DNA of 64,000 nucleotides from Geodermatophilus sp. DSM 44513 (GTDB lineage: Bacteria > Actinomycetota > Actinomycetes > Mycobacteriales > Geodermatophilaceae). Below are positions 8,764 through 18,039 of this stretch, one piece after another (within the stretch, counting starts at the first letter, position 1; each line of letters opens with the position of its first letter). The stretch spans positions 2,418,001-2,482,000 of the forward strand of contig NZ_CP135963.1 of assembly GCF_032460525.1 (NCBI RefSeq). Direction: 5' to 3'. The notes beneath the pieces were generated by a model. The model was not told where the DNA came from. It was given only the letters and a program-made list of their open reading frames with translations, and ran no database searches. A program made the position numbers and the translations under genes.

Positions 8764-10322
8764 CCGACACGGGCAGCCGCACCCGCACCGACCGCGTGCT
8801 GGGCGGCATCGAGCGGGTGGGCAACAGGATCCCCGAGCCGTTCGTGCTGTTCGTGGGCCTGTTCACGGTGCTCGCCGTCGTCTCCACCGGGATGGCGCTG
8901 GCCGGGGTGCAGGCACAGGTGGAGGGCGCCGACGAGCCGACCGTCGTCCGGGGCTTGTTCACCGTGGAGGGGCTGCGCTGGCTGACCACCACGCTGGTGG
9001 ACAACTTCGTCGGCTTCCCGCCGCTGGGCACCGTCGTGGTGATCCTGCTGGCGGTGGGCATCGCGCAGAGCAGCGGCCTGCTGTCGGCGCTGATCAAGCG
9101 GTCGTTCTCCGGCTGGCCGTCCTGGGCGCTGCCCTACGCGGTCGCGCTGGTCGGCACCGTCGGCAGCGTCATGGCCGACTCGGTGATGATCGTGCTGCCG
9201 CCGCTGGCCGCGATGGTCTTCGCCGCGGCCGGCCGGCACCCCGTCGCGGGCCTGCTCGGCGCCTTCGCCGCGGCCGGGGCGGGCTACTCGACGTCGATGG
9301 TGGTCACCAGCCTGGACGCGCTGTTCGCCGGGATCACCTCCGCGGTGACCGGCTCGCTGCCCGACCCGGGCACGCCGGTCACCCCGGTGTCGAACTGGTA
9401 CTTCAACATCGCCAGCTCGCTGGTGCTCACCGTGGTGTGCGGGCTGCTGATCACGCGGGTGCTCGAGCCCCGGCTGCAGCGCCTGGGCGTGCCGCGCCAG
9501 CAGAGCGAGAGCGAGGACGGCGACACCCTCGGCGCGGTGGAGGACGTCGCGGACCTCACCCTGGACGACACGGCCCGCCGCGGCCTGCGCCTGGCCGGCG
9601 TCGCCGCGCTGCTGACCGCCGTCGCGCTGCTGCTGGCCCTGCCGCCGGGCGCGCCGCTGCGCAACGCCGACGGCGGGTACCTGCCGGAGTCCCCGCTGCT
9701 GGACTCCGTCGTGTTCATCGTGGTGGCGCTGCTGACCGTGCCCGGGCTGGTCTACGGGCGGGTGACCGGCACCTTCCGCCGGGTCCGGGACGTGCCCCGC
9801 GCGATGGCCGACGCGGTCAAGGACATGTCCTCCTTCATCGTGCTGGCCTTCGTCCTGGGCCAGTTCATCGCGCTGTTCAACTGGTCGGGGGTGGGCACCT
9901 GGCTGGCGGTCACCGGCGCCGCGGGGCTGACCTCGCTGGACTTCACCGGCTTCGGCGCCATCCTCGCCTTCGTCCTGCTGTGCTCGCTGCTCAACCTGTT
10001 CATCGTGTCCGGGTCGTCGATGTGGACGATCATGGGCGCGGTCTTCGTGCCCCTGTTCGCGCTGCTGGGCTACGAGCCCGGGTTCACCCAGGCGGCGTTC
10101 CGGATCGGCGACTCCGCCACCCAGATCCTCACCCCGCTCAACCCCTACCTGGTCATCGTCCTGGCCATGCTGCGCCGGTACGAGCCGGCCGCCGGGTTCG
10201 GCACCCTGATCTCCCGGTTCCTGCCGTTCACCGTCTGCTTCTGGCTGGCCTGGGCGGGCGTGCTGGCCGTGTGGTTCTTCCTCGACCTGCCCTTCGGCCC
10301 CGGCCAGTACGCCCGGCTCTAG
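8760..10322 (+). CDS. abgT: AbgT-family transporter
   Basis: 520 aa from GTG at 8760, overlapping the amidohydrolase stop by 3 bases. It is a polytopic membrane protein with the start RVLGGIERVGNRIPEPFVLF and re-entrant hairpin motifs such as GSVMADSVMIVLPPLAA and FIVSGSSMWTIMGAVFVPLF typical of AbgT. Family members import p-aminobenzoyl-glutamate (E. coli) or export sulfonamides (MtrF, YdaH). The adjacent hydrolase favours import. Its stop codon shares the CTAG at 10319-10322 with the stop of the convergent cupin gene. Confidence 0.92.
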   Translation: MTDTGSRTRTDRVLGGIERVGNRIPEPFVLFVGLFTVLAVVSTGMALAGVQAQVEGADEPTVVRGLFTVEGLRWLTTTLVDNFVGFPPLGTVVVILLAVGIAQSSGLLSALIKRSFSGWPSWALPYAVALVGTVGSVMADSVMIVLPPLAAMVFAAAGRHPVAGLLGAFAAAGAGYSTSMVVTSLDALFAGITSAVTGSLPDPGTPVTPVSNWYFNIASSLVLTVVCGLLITRVLEPRLQRLGVPRQQSESEDGDTLGAVEDVADLTLDDTARRGLRLAGVAALLTAVALLLALPPGAPLRNADGGYLPESPLLDSVVFIVVALLTVPGLVYGRVTGTFRRVRDVPRAMADAVKDMSSFIVLAFVLGQFIALFNWSGVGTWLAVTGAAGLTSLDFTGFGAILAFVLLCSLLNLFIVSGSSMWTIMGAVFVPLFALLGYEPGFTQAAFRIGDSATQILTPLNPYLVIVLAMLRRYEPAAGFGTLISRFLPFTVCFWLAWAGVLAVWFFLDLPFGPGQYARL

Positions 10323-10738
10323 TCCGCGTGCCCGGGGGCGTGCGGGTGCCCGGTCACCGGGACGACGATCGCCTCCTGCGTGCTGCGCGCGACGACCATC
10401 TCCACCGGCTCGGTGTCGCCGGCGTTCTGCTCCCAGTGCACGATGCCCGGCGGGATGAACACGAAGTCCCCGGCCCGGGCCTCGCGGACGTCGTCCAGCC
10501 GGTCGCCCACCCACCACCGGGTCACCCCGCTGACCACGCAGATCGCCGTCTCGGACTCGCCGTGGTGGTGCACGCCGGTCCTGCCGCCCGGCTCCAGGAC
10601 GGCGTAGCCCATCCACGTGTGCTGCGAGCCGGTGGTGCCGAAGGAGACCGCCGCGAACCGCTGCAGACCCGGCGTCTGCGCCGTCCCCGGGTCGCGCTCC
10701 TCGGGGCCGACGACCCGCACGTCGAGGGAGTCGGCCAT
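10319..10738 (-). CDS. Cupin-domain protein
   Basis: 139 aa. A single cupin barrel with metal-ligand motif 1 GGRTGVHHHGESETAICVVSG (His-His-His and Glu) and motif 2 PPGIVHWEQN. Such small cupins are metal-dependent isomerases, dioxygenases or binding proteins. The ATG overlaps the last base of the stop of the preceding monooxygenase-fold gene, so the two are almost certainly one transcript and translationally coupled. Start MADSLDVRVVGPEER is the first ATG after that stop. Confidence 0.85.
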   Translation of the reverse strand: MADSLDVRVVGPEERDPGTAQTPGLQRFAAVSFGTTGSQHTWMGYAVLEPGGRTGVHHHGESETAICVVSGVTRWWVGDRLDDVREARAGDFVFIPPGIVHWEQNAGDTEPVEMVVARSTQEAIVVPVTGHPHAPGHAD

Positions 10739-11013
10739 CAGGCGATCCGGCGCAGCCGGGTGATGGTCAGGCCCTGCTCGTCGAGCAGCTCCTCCAGCCG
10801 TCCGGCGAACTCCACCAGGTGCGGGGTCTGCAGGTGCGCGTCGAGGTGCGCCGCGGTCTCCCAGTTCTCGTAGAAGAGCAGCCCCGGCTCCTCGACCGAC
10901 TCGGGCAGGTCGTAGTCGACGTATCCCTCCTCCTCGCTGGTCGGCTCGACCAGCGCGGTCAGGGCCTCCCGCAGCCGGTCCTCCTGTCCCGGCTCGGCGC
11001 GCATGTGCGCCAT
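10738..11013 (-). CDS. Antibiotic biosynthesis monooxygenase (ABM) fold protein
   Basis: At least 91 aa from ATG at 11013. The core LLTVMAHMRAEPGQEDRLREAL...GYVDYDLPESVEEPGLLFYENWETAAHLDAH matches the YgiN/ABM dimeric alpha-beta barrel used in quinone or cofactor-free monooxygenases. The start is uncertain: homologues usually begin a few residues before LLTVMAHMRA. The best ribosome-binding site (GAGAGGAGA near 11055) precedes an ATG in another frame that stops after 11 codons. An in-frame start at 11124 would add a 37-residue unlikely leader. Operon with the downstream cupin. Confidence 0.75.
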   Translation of the reverse strand: MAHMRAEPGQEDRLREALTALVEPTSEEEGYVDYDLPESVEEPGLLFYENWETAAHLDAHLQTPHLVEFAGRLEELLDEQGLTITRLRRIA

Positions 11014-11123
11014 GACGGTCAGCAGGTCCCGGCGCTCGTCGGTGGGGTGGGCATCGGCGTCTCCTCTCGACCGGCGGCGCCCCCTGACCGGACGGTCGCC
11101 GCACGGTGGTGGAACGAGCACCA

Positions 11124-11141
11124 CCGGCCTAGCGTCGGTGC
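11124..11141 (+). promoter_or_regulatory. Leaderless-type promoter, -10 TAGCGT just before ATG
   Basis: The bases CCTAGCGTCGGTGCATG place a TAGNNT -10 hexamer about 8 bases before the start codon at 11142, leaving no room for a Shine-Dalgarno. The same string CTAGCGTCGG(C)GCATG occurs before the small gene at 35880. This is the pattern of leaderless actinobacterial transcripts. Confidence 0.55.
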
Positions 11142-11768
11142 ATGGCGATCATCCACCGGGCCGAGCTGCGACCGTCCAAGCTGGAGCTGCTCGCCGGGTG
11201 GGTGCCCGGTCGCCCATGGGGGGTCGCGGCGGCGCTGGAGCAGGTCGGCGCCTACCGGTTCGACGACCCGGCCGGCGAGGTCGGCGTCGAGACGTTCGTG
11301 CTGCGCGCCGGCGGGGTGCTGCTGCACGTGCCGCTGACCTACCGGGGCGCCCCGGCGCCGGCGCAGGCGGCGCACCTGGTCGGCACCCTGGAGCACTCCG
11401 TGCTCGGCCGGCGCTGGGTCTACGACGCCTGCGGCGACCCGGTGTACGTGGCCGCGGCGTTGACCGGTGCCCCGCAGGCCGAGGAGCTGGTCGTCACCGA
11501 CGGCAGGCAGGAGCGGCGCGAGCCGACCGCCCGGGTGGGCGGCTCCGGCGTCGCCGGGGACGCCGGGCCGCTCGGCGACCTCACGGTCACCGACTCCGCC
11601 GACGCGACGACCGTCCGCACCGGCGGGCTGGAGCTGGTCGTGCGCCGGGTGCTGGACCCGGCGGCGACCGCCGACGGCGCAGCGGCACTCGCCGGCACCT
11701 GGGCCGGGCAGGACCGGCCGGTGCTGCTGGCCACGGCGCGCCGAGTCCAGCCGTCCCCGGTGGCCTGA
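11142..11768 (+). CDS. Maltokinase N-terminal cap-like domain protein (CG0192 type)
   Basis: 208 aa. The start MAIIHRAELRPSKLELLAGWVPG and the following FDDPAGEVGVETFVLRAG...VHVPLTYRGAPAP resemble the stand-alone actinobacterial protein that matches the N-terminal cap of maltokinase (Pep2). It lacks a kinase domain. The molecular role is not known; a link to trehalose/maltose-phosphate metabolism is only suggested by the shared domain. Transcribed alone and divergent from the ABM/cupin pair. Confidence 0.75.
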   Translation: MAIIHRAELRPSKLELLAGWVPGRPWGVAAALEQVGAYRFDDPAGEVGVETFVLRAGGVLLHVPLTYRGAPAPAQAAHLVGTLEHSVLGRRWVYDACGDPVYVAAALTGAPQAEELVVTDGRQERREPTARVGGSGVAGDAGPLGDLTVTDSADATTVRTGGLELVVRRVLDPAATADGAAALAGTWAGQDRPVLLATARRVQPSPVA

Positions 11769-11814
11769 CCCCGCGCCCCTCGGGGGCTGCGGTGTCCCGC
11801 CGGAGCGGTCGTCG

Positions 11815-12843
11815 TCAGACGCCGGCCACCCGCGGGGCGACCTCGGTGCCCAGCAGCTCGATGCCGCGCAGCAGGTCGTCGTGCGCCAGCCGCGGGTTGG
11901 TCATCTGCAGGGAGATCCGGTCGACCCCGCCCAGCTGGGCGGAGACCCGCACCAGCTTCTCGGCCACGGTGTCCGGGTCGCCCATGAAGAACGCGCCGTC
12001 CGGCCCGCTGGTCGCGTCGAACTGCGCCCGCGTGGGCGTGGCGAAGCCGCGCTCCCGGGAGATCGACGCGAACATCTCGTGCCACCCGGGGTAGATCGTG
12101 TCGGCCGCGGCCTGCGTGCTCTCCGCGACGAACCCGAAGACGTGCAGCCCCACCTGCAGCCGCTCCGGCGCGTGGCCGGCCTGGGCCCCGGCCCGCCGGT
12201 AGAGGTCGACCAGCGGGGCGAACCGGCGCGGCTCCCCGCCGATGATCGCCACCATGAGCGGCAGGCCGAGCAACCCGGCTCGGACGAAGGACTGCGGCGT
12301 CCCGCCGACGCCCACCCACACCGGCAACGGGTCCTGCAGCGGCCGGGGGTACACGCCCTGCCCGCGCAGCGCCGGACGGTGCCGGCCGGACCAGGTGACC
12401 CGCTCGGACTCCCGCAACCGCAGCAGCAGGTCCAGCTTCTCCTCGAACAGCTCGTCGTAGTCGGCGAGGTCCAGGCCGAACAGCGGGAACGCCTCGGTGA
12501 ACGAGCCGCGGCCCACCACCAGGTCGACCCGGCCGCCGGAGACCAGGTCCAGGGTGGCGAACTGCTGGAACACCCGGACCGGGTCGGCGGCGGACAGCAC
12601 GGTGACCGCGCTGCCCAACCGGATGCGCTCGGTGCGCGCGGCCGCGGCGCCGAGGATCACCGGCGGCGCCGAGTCGTAGTACTCCGCGCGGTGGTGCTCA
12701 CCGATGCCGAAGGAGTACAGCCCGACCCGGTCGGCGAGAGCGATCTCCTCCAGCAGGTGCGCCATGCGCTCCTCGGGGCCGATCCGCCGTCCGGTCGTGG
12801 GGTCGGTCACCGCCGCGACGAAGCTGTCCACACCGACGTGCAC
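11815..12843 (-). CDS. Luciferase-like (LLM-class) flavin-dependent oxidoreductase
   Basis: 342 aa from GTG at 12843, set by a strong GAGGAGG ribosome-binding site just upstream; the frame is open 12 codons further but lacks such a site. TIM-barrel monooxygenase of the bacterial luciferase superfamily: N-terminal [40 protein letters not shown], and [20 protein letters not shown]. Uses FMNH2 or F420; substrate unknown. Lies alone, convergent with the 11142 gene. Confidence 0.87.
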   Translation of the reverse strand: MHVGVDSFVAAVTDPTTGRRIGPEERMAHLLEEIALADRVGLYSFGIGEHHRAEYYDSAPPVILGAAAARTERIRLGSAVTVLSAADPVRVFQQFATLDLVSGGRVDLVVGRGSFTEAFPLFGLDLADYDELFEEKLDLLLRLRESERVTWSGRHRPALRGQGVYPRPLQDPLPVWVGVGGTPQSFVRAGLLGLPLMVAIIGGEPRRFAPLVDLYRRAGAQAGHAPERLQVGLHVFGFVAESTQAAADTIYPGWHEMFASISRERGFATPTRAQFDATSGPDGAFFMGDPDTVAEKLVRVSAQLGGVDRISLQMTNPRLAHDDLLRGIELLGTEVAPRVAGV

Positions 12844-13031
12844 GGCTGTCCTCCTCAAATCGGTTGCGCGTTCAACCACCAGTGAACCAGATCCCGGCCC
12901 CTCACCCGCCCGAGCGTGGCGGCGACCCCACGGTCACGGCACGCGCTCCCCCGCCGGGCCGCCGTCCACCACCGACCGCGCCGCCGCGGGTCCCCGGCAC
13001 CATCTGCCTCCGACCTGCGTCTGGAGCCCGC

Positions 13032-15614
13032 ATGCCGCGCCCACCCCACCAGCCCGACCCGACCGCGCCGGGTGCCGGCGTCACCCTCGCCGAGGACGGC
13101 GCCTTCACCCACCGGCAGATCCTGACCGTCATGGCCGGGCTGATGGTGGCCATGTTCCTCGCCGCCCTGGACCAGACGGTCGTGGCGACCGCGACCCGCA
13201 CCATCGCCGACGACCTGGACGGCTTCACCCTGCAGGCGTGGGTGACCACGGCCTTCCTCGTCACCTCGACGATCTCCACCCCGCTGTACGGCAAGCTCTC
13301 CGACCTGCACGGACGGCGGCCGTGGTACCTGTTCGCGATCACCGTGTTCGTCGTCGGCTCGGTGCTGTGCGGCACCGCCGGGTCGATGTACGAGCTGGCC
13401 GCCTACCGCGCGGTGCAGGGCGTGGGTGCCGGCGGGCTGATGTCACTGGCGCTGGCGATCATCGGCGACATGGTCCCGCCGCGGGAACGCGCGCGGTACC
13501 AGGGCTACACGATGGCCGTCTGGGGCAGCTCCAGCGTGCTGGGCCCCGTCCTCGGCGGCTTCCTCGCCGGCCAGACGTCGCTGCTGGGCGTCGACGGGTG
13601 GCGCTGGATCTTCCTGGTGAACCTCCCGCTGGGCGCGCTCGCGTTCGCCGTCGTCCACCGGGTGCTGCGCCTGCCGCACGAGCGGCGCGAGCACCGCATC
13701 GACTGGCCGGGCGCTCTCGCGCTGGCCACCTGCGTGGTGCCGCTGCTGGTCGTCGCCGAGCAGGGCCGCGGGTGGGGCTGGACCTCGCCGGCCGCGCTGG
13801 CCTGCTACGGGCTCGCCGCCGCCGGGCTGGCCCTGTTCGTGCGCGCGGAGCGGGCCCACGGGGACGACGCGCTGCTCCCGCTGCGGCTGTTCGGCGTGCG
13901 CAGCTTCACCGTCACCGCCCTCGGCAGCGTCGTCCTCGGGGCCGGCATGTTCGGCGGCCTGCTGCTGGTGCCCCAGTACCTGCAGATCGTGCACGGCTCC
14001 AGCGCGACCCTCGCCGGGCTGCAGATGCTGCCGCTGGTCGTCGGGATCATGGCCGGGGCGGCGCGGTCGGGCATCGTGATCTCGCGGACCGGTCGCTACC
14101 GGCCGTTCCCGCTGGTCGGCGTGGCGCTGATGACGGTGGCGATGCTGGGCCTGTCGCTGGTGGTGGGCCCGGACACGCCCTACGGGGTGCTCGTGCCGTT
14201 CCTGGTGCTGTTCGGGATGGGCGTCGGCTGCACGTTCCAGCCGGTCGTGGTGGCGGTGCAGGCCGCCGTCCCGCCGGCCGAGATGGGCGTGGCGACGTCG
14301 TCGGTGGCCTTCGCCCGCCAGATCGGCGCCACCGCGGGCACGGCCGCCTTCCTCGCCCTGCTGTTCAGCCGACTGCCCGGCGAGGTGGACGGCGCGGTTC
14401 GCGACGCCGTCCGCGCCGACCCGGCCCTGGCGCCCCGGCTGGCTCCGCTGGACGGGGTCGGCTCCGACCTCTCCGACACCTCGTTCGTGCAGCAGCTGCC
14501 CGCCGCGGTCGCCCAGCCGTTCCGGACCGGTTTCGCCGGCTCGGTCGACCTGGTGCTGCTCGTCGTCGCCGCGGTGACGGCGGTGGGCGCCGTCGTCTTC
14601 CTGTTCCTGCCGCAGCTGACCCTGTCCACCGAGTCCGGCATCCAGGCCCGCCGGAACGCCGCCCGCGCGGCCGGCACCCCGGCCACCGCCACGCCCGCGC
14701 CCACCGTCCGGACACCGGTGGTCCGCCCCCGGCCGGGGCTCCCGCTGCGGGCGCGCCTGGTGGTCGCCGTCGCCGTCCTCGGGGTCCTCCTGGGGCTCGG
14801 CGGGATCGTGCTCGACCCGTTCGCCCCGGCACCCGGAGGGGCGGGCGCGCTCGCGGCCGGCGCCGGGGTGGCGGCGGCCCCGGGTGCCGCCCCGCCCGGT
14901 CCGGCCTCCCCGGCGGAGGAGGACACCGCGCCACCGCCGGTCCCGGAGGACCCTGCGCCCGGCCCGTCGCCGCAGCCGACGGCGGCCCGGTCCGGCGCCG
15001 CGGTGGCGAGGCCCCCGGCACCGACCGTGGGTCCGACGCCGACCTCCGTCGGGGTCGCGCCCCCGACCCCGACCCCGGCCGGCGGCAGCCCCGGGCAGGC
15101 CCCCGGGACGACCGCCGCTGTGCCGGGCAGCGCCACCCCGACGGCCGGGTCCACCGCCTCCGCGGCCGGCCCGTCCGGTGCTCCCGCTCCGGCGCCCTCG
15201 AGCGCCGCGGCCGCCCAGGCCACCACCGCGGCCCCCTCGACGCCGGCGCCCACACCCACCTCGACGCCGGCGCCCACACCCACCCCGACGCCGGCACCCA
15301 CCCCGACCCCGACACCCACCCCGACCCCGACCCCGACCCCGACGCCGACGCCGACGCCCACCCCGACCCCGAGCGCGACGCCGAGCGCCACCCCGTCCCC
15401 CACCCCCGTGCCCGCGACCAGCACCACGCCGACACCCAGCGCCACCCCGTCCCCCACCGCGGTACCGACGACCAGCACCACGCCGACGACCAGCGCCACG
15501 CCGACGACCAGCGCGGCACCGTCCCTGGAACCGACCCCCACCGCCGAACCGACCGGCACCGCCGACCCGACGCCCACCGCGGGAGCCACCGTGACCGGCA
15601 CCGTCACCCCCTGA
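13032..15614 (+). CDS. DHA2 (EmrB/QacA-type) multidrug exporter with long Pro/Thr-rich C-terminal tail
   Basis: 860 aa from ATG at 13032. Residues about 25-540 are a 14-helix proton-driven exporter: motif D1-like [17 protein letters not shown], motif [11 protein letters not shown], motif [18 protein letters not shown]. Most relatives stop there. Here a basic linker leads to a fifteenth hydrophobic helix ([17 protein letters not shown], about 578-595) and then about 260 residues of Ala/Pro/Thr/Ser, including long runs of Thr-Pro and Pro-Thr dipeptides and SATPSPT-type repeats. With an odd helix count the tail would lie outside the membrane and look like a mucin-like, possibly O-mannosylated stalk. 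Upstream in-frame start at 12864 is less likely. Confidence 0.85.
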   Translation: MPRPPHQPDPTAPGAGVTLAEDGAFTHRQILTVMAGLMVAMFLAALDQTVVATATRTIADDLDGFTLQAWVTTAFLVTSTISTPLYGKLSDLHGRRPWYLFAITVFVVGSVLCGTAGSMYELAAYRAVQGVGAGGLMSLALAIIGDMVPPRERARYQGYTMAVWGSSSVLGPVLGGFLAGQTSLLGVDGWRWIFLVNLPLGALAFAVVHRVLRLPHERREHRIDWPGALALATCVVPLLVVAEQGRGWGWTSPAALACYGLAAAGLALFVRAERAHGDDALLPLRLFGVRSFTVTALGSVVLGAGMFGGLLLVPQYLQIVHGSSATLAGLQMLPLVVGIMAGAARSGIVISRTGRYRPFPLVGVALMTVAMLGLSLVVGPDTPYGVLVPFLVLFGMGVGCTFQPVVVAVQAAVPPAEMGVATSSVAFARQIGATAGTAAFLALLFSRLPGEVDGAVRDAVRADPALAPRLAPLDGVGSDLSDTSFVQQLPAAVAQPFRTGFAGSVDLVLLVVAAVTAVGAVVFLFLPQLTLSTESGIQARRNAARAAGTPATATPAPTVRTPVVRPRPGLPLRARLVVAVAVLGVLLGLGGIVLDPFAPAPGGAGALAAGAGVAAAPGAAPPGPASPAEEDTAPPPVPEDPAPGPSPQPTAARSGAAVARPPAPTVGPTPTSVGVAPPTPTPAGGSPGQAPGTTAAVPGSATPTAGSTASAAGPSGAPAPAPSSAAAAQATTAAPSTPAPTPTSTPAPTPTPTPAPTPTPTPTPTPTPTPTPTPTPTPTPSATPSATPSPTPVPATSTTPTPSATPSPTAVPTTSTTPTTSATPTTSAAPSLEPTPTAEPTGTADPTPTAGATVTGTVTP
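15225..15520. repeat. Low-complexity CCGACN tandem repeats coding the Pro/Thr tail
   Basis: Tandem CCGACC/CCGACG/CCCACC hexamers, plus three copies of a longer unit that codes SATPSPT or TTPTTSATP. This stretch is expected to vary in length between strains by slippage and is a likely assembly weak point. Confidence 0.85.
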
Positions 15615-15699
15615 CCGGTCACCCGGTCGTGGTCGGTGCGCGGACACGGTCCCGGGGTCGTGCTGCGCCGGATCGCGACGGCACTACGGTGGACCGGCC

Positions 15700-16398
15700 A
15701 TGCGGAACTCGACCGGCTCGCTCGACCTGCTCGTCGCCGAGGACCTCGCCGTCGGGTACGGCGAGACACCGGTGTGCGCCCCCGTCGACGTCTGCCTGAC
15801 CGCCGGCCGGGCCCTGGCCGTCGTCGGGCCCAACGGGTCGGGCAAGTCCACGCTGCTGCGCACGCTGGTCGGGCTGCTGGAGCCGCTGGCCGGGACGGTG
15901 ACCTTCGACGGCGCCCCGGTCGACGAGCGGTCGGCCGGGTTCCGCCGCGACGTCGCCGCCGTGCTGGACGACGACGCCTTCTTCGCCTCGCTCACCGGCC
16001 GCGAGCACCTGCTGCTGGCCGCGCTCGGGCACGGCGTGGCCGCGGCCGCGGAGGCCGTGGACGCCGAGGTGGTGGCGTTCGGGCTCGGTGAGCGGGCCGA
16101 CGCGCTGCCCTCGGCACTGTCGTCGGGGCAGCGGCGGCGACTCGCGCTGGCCGGCGCCTTCGTCCGCCCGGCCCGGCTGCTGGTCCTGGACGAGCCCGAG
16201 CGCCGCCTGGACGCCGGCATGCGCGTCCGGCTGGCCTCCCGGCTGGCGGCGCTGCGGGACGCCGGCACGGCCGTGCTGTTCGCCAGCCACGACGCCGAGG
16301 TGGTCGGGTCGGTCGCCGACGAGGTTCTGGTGGTGGACGACGACGCCTGCCGGCTGCTGGCTCCCGCCGAGGCCGCCGCCCGGATCCCCGGGCTCTGA
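15700..16398 (+). CDS. ABC transporter ATP-binding protein
   Basis: 232 aa. Walker A GPNGSGKST, signature SSGQRRRLALAGAF, Walker B LLVLDEPE, D-loop RRLDA and H-loop ASHD are all present; the signature lacks the usual second Gly (LSSGQ for LSGGQ). The residue after the Walker B Glu-Pro is Glu, then RRLD. It partners with the membrane protein that begins 4 bases after its stop. Substrate unknown. Confidence 0.88.
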   Translation: MRNSTGSLDLLVAEDLAVGYGETPVCAPVDVCLTAGRALAVVGPNGSGKSTLLRTLVGLLEPLAGTVTFDGAPVDERSAGFRRDVAAVLDDDAFFASLTGREHLLLAALGHGVAAAAEAVDAEVVAFGLGERADALPSALSSGQRRRLALAGAFVRPARLLVLDEPERRLDAGMRVRLASRLAALRDAGTAVLFASHDAEVVGSVADEVLVVDDDACRLLAPAEAAARIPGL

Positions 16399-16401
16399 GC
16401 C

Positions 16402-17994
16402 GTGGTGTCCCCCGCGGTGACGCCGCTGGACGGCGCCGCGGTGCGCCGGCTGACCCGCCGGGCGACCGCGGCGCGGGCACGGACCACGCTGGCCGCCCGG
16501 ATCGGCGACGCGTGGGGCGTGCTGGTCACCGCGGCGACCGGTGTCGCGGTCGCGGGCAGCGGCCTGGTGTCGCTGCGCGAGGAGATCGCCCTGGCGGGGG
16601 CGCCGGTGACCGCGCCGTCGCTGTCCGCGGCGCTCGCCGCGACCGCGCTGGGCGTGCTCGCCGCAGCCGGCACCGTCGTCGTCCTGGCCCGGCTCGGGCC
16701 GGTGAGCGCCACCCCCGCGGTCGCCGCGTGGTGGCTGCCGCTGCCGGCCGACCGGCGCTCCCTGCTGCGCGCGGAACCGCTGCGGCTCACCGCCGTGGTC
16801 GTCGCCGCCGCCGCGCTGCTGACCCTGCCCCTGACACTGGGCAGCACGTCGTCCCCCACCCCGGGGGCGGTCCTGCAGGGGATGGGCTGGGCCGGGTCGC
16901 TGGCCGGCGCGGCGGTCGGCGGCACCGCGCTGCTGCAGACCCGCCGCCGGGCCGCCCTCGGCACCGGGCCGCCGCCGGTGCGGCGCCGCGGCCCGGGGGC
17001 GGTGGCTGGGACGGCCGGCGCGGTGGCCGCCGCCGCGGCGGTGCTCCCCGCGGTCGCGGGCACGCTCGCCGCGGTGGGCGGTGGGCGGCTCGACCTCCCG
17101 GTGGGCACGGCCCCGCCGGGGTGGGCGCTCGCGGTGGCGGCGGTCGCGGCGCTGGTGCTGCTCGTGCGGGCGGACCGCGGCCTGGGCCGGCTGGACGCCG
17201 GGACGCTGCTGGCCCACGGCGTCATGGCCGGCGCCGCCGGCAGCTCGCTGGTGTGGCTGGACACCCGGCAGCTGGGCCGGGCGCTGGCCGGCCGGGACGC
17301 ACCGCCGCGGCGCAGCCGGCGCTTCCGCCGGGTGCGCCGGCCCTGGCAGGCGGTGGTGGCCGGTGACCTCGCCGTCCTGACCCGCGGCCGGTGGCAGCTG
17401 GGCCAGCTCGCCGTCGCGGTCGCCGTCCCCGTGGTCGTCGGCCGGACCGAGGGCCTCGGCGCGCTGCCGCCGGCGGTGTGGGCCGGCTGCCTGGTCGGGT
17501 GGTGCCTGGCGGCCACCGCCGCGGGCCGCCCGGCCCGGGAGGCGTACGCGGCCCCGGAGGTGGACCGGTCCCACGCCCTGTCGGCCGCGGCCGTCATCCG
17601 CAGCCGGGCCGTGCTGCCGCTGGCGGTCACCGCCGTGGTGTGCCCGCTGAGCGCGCTGCTGCTCGGCGCCGGCACCGGGACGGCCGGCACCTGGGCACTG
17701 CTGGGCCTGGCGGTGGCGCCGGCGTGGGCGGCCGCGGCGCTGCGCGGGGCGTACCGCCCGGAGGTGGACTGGGCCGGGCCGGTGGTCTCCACCCCGATGG
17801 GCGTGGTGCCCGCCGGCGCCGGCGCCGGCCTGGTGCAGGGGGTGGACGTCGGGGTGCTCGGCAGCCTGCCGGTGCTGGTCGCGCTGGTGACCGGGGGCCC
17901 GACGCCGCTGCTGGCCGCCGTCCAGGCCGGCTGGTCGCTGCTGCTGGCCGCGGCGGTCCTGGCGCACCTGGGCGGGCGTCGACCCGCGGGCTGA
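16402..17994 (+). CDS. ABC-associated polytopic membrane protein (DUF6297-like)
   Basis: 530 aa with about 12 hydrophobic segments and an Arg-rich N-terminus (LTRRATAARARTTLAARIGDAW). It has the size and layout of an actinobacterial membrane subunit always found next to a single ABC ATPase and is the likely transmembrane half of the transporter encoded just upstream. GTG at 16402 is used because it follows the ATPase stop by 3 bases. Substrate and direction are unknown; the DUF name is from memory. Confidence 0.7.
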   Translation: MVSPAVTPLDGAAVRRLTRRATAARARTTLAARIGDAWGVLVTAATGVAVAGSGLVSLREEIALAGAPVTAPSLSAALAATALGVLAAAGTVVVLARLGPVSATPAVAAWWLPLPADRRSLLRAEPLRLTAVVVAAAALLTLPLTLGSTSSPTPGAVLQGMGWAGSLAGAAVGGTALLQTRRRAALGTGPPPVRRRGPGAVAGTAGAVAAAAAVLPAVAGTLAAVGGGRLDLPVGTAPPGWALAVAAVAALVLLVRADRGLGRLDAGTLLAHGVMAGAAGSSLVWLDTRQLGRALAGRDAPPRRSRRFRRVRRPWQAVVAGDLAVLTRGRWQLGQLAVAVAVPVVVGRTEGLGALPPAVWAGCLVGWCLAATAAGRPAREAYAAPEVDRSHALSAAAVIRSRAVLPLAVTAVVCPLSALLLGAGTGTAGTWALLGLAVAPAWAAAALRGAYRPEVDWAGPVVSTPMGVVPAGAGAGLVQGVDVGVLGSLPVLVALVTGGPTPLLAAVQAGWSLLLAAAVLAHLGGRRPAG

Positions 17995-18039
17995 GCGGGC
18001 CCGCTGGACCGGACGGCCGCGAGGGGACAGGATCGCGGG

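Noticed and set aside
15225..15520. Repeats that might be taken for a CRISPR array
   Set aside because: The unit is a 6-base coding repeat with no spacers; it codes the Thr-Pro tail.
12704..15799. 1031-residue plus-strand frame and 734/529-residue minus-strand frames over the exporter gene
   Set aside because: Shadows of the Pro/Thr repeat and of the membrane protein; periodic hexamers keep all six frames open.
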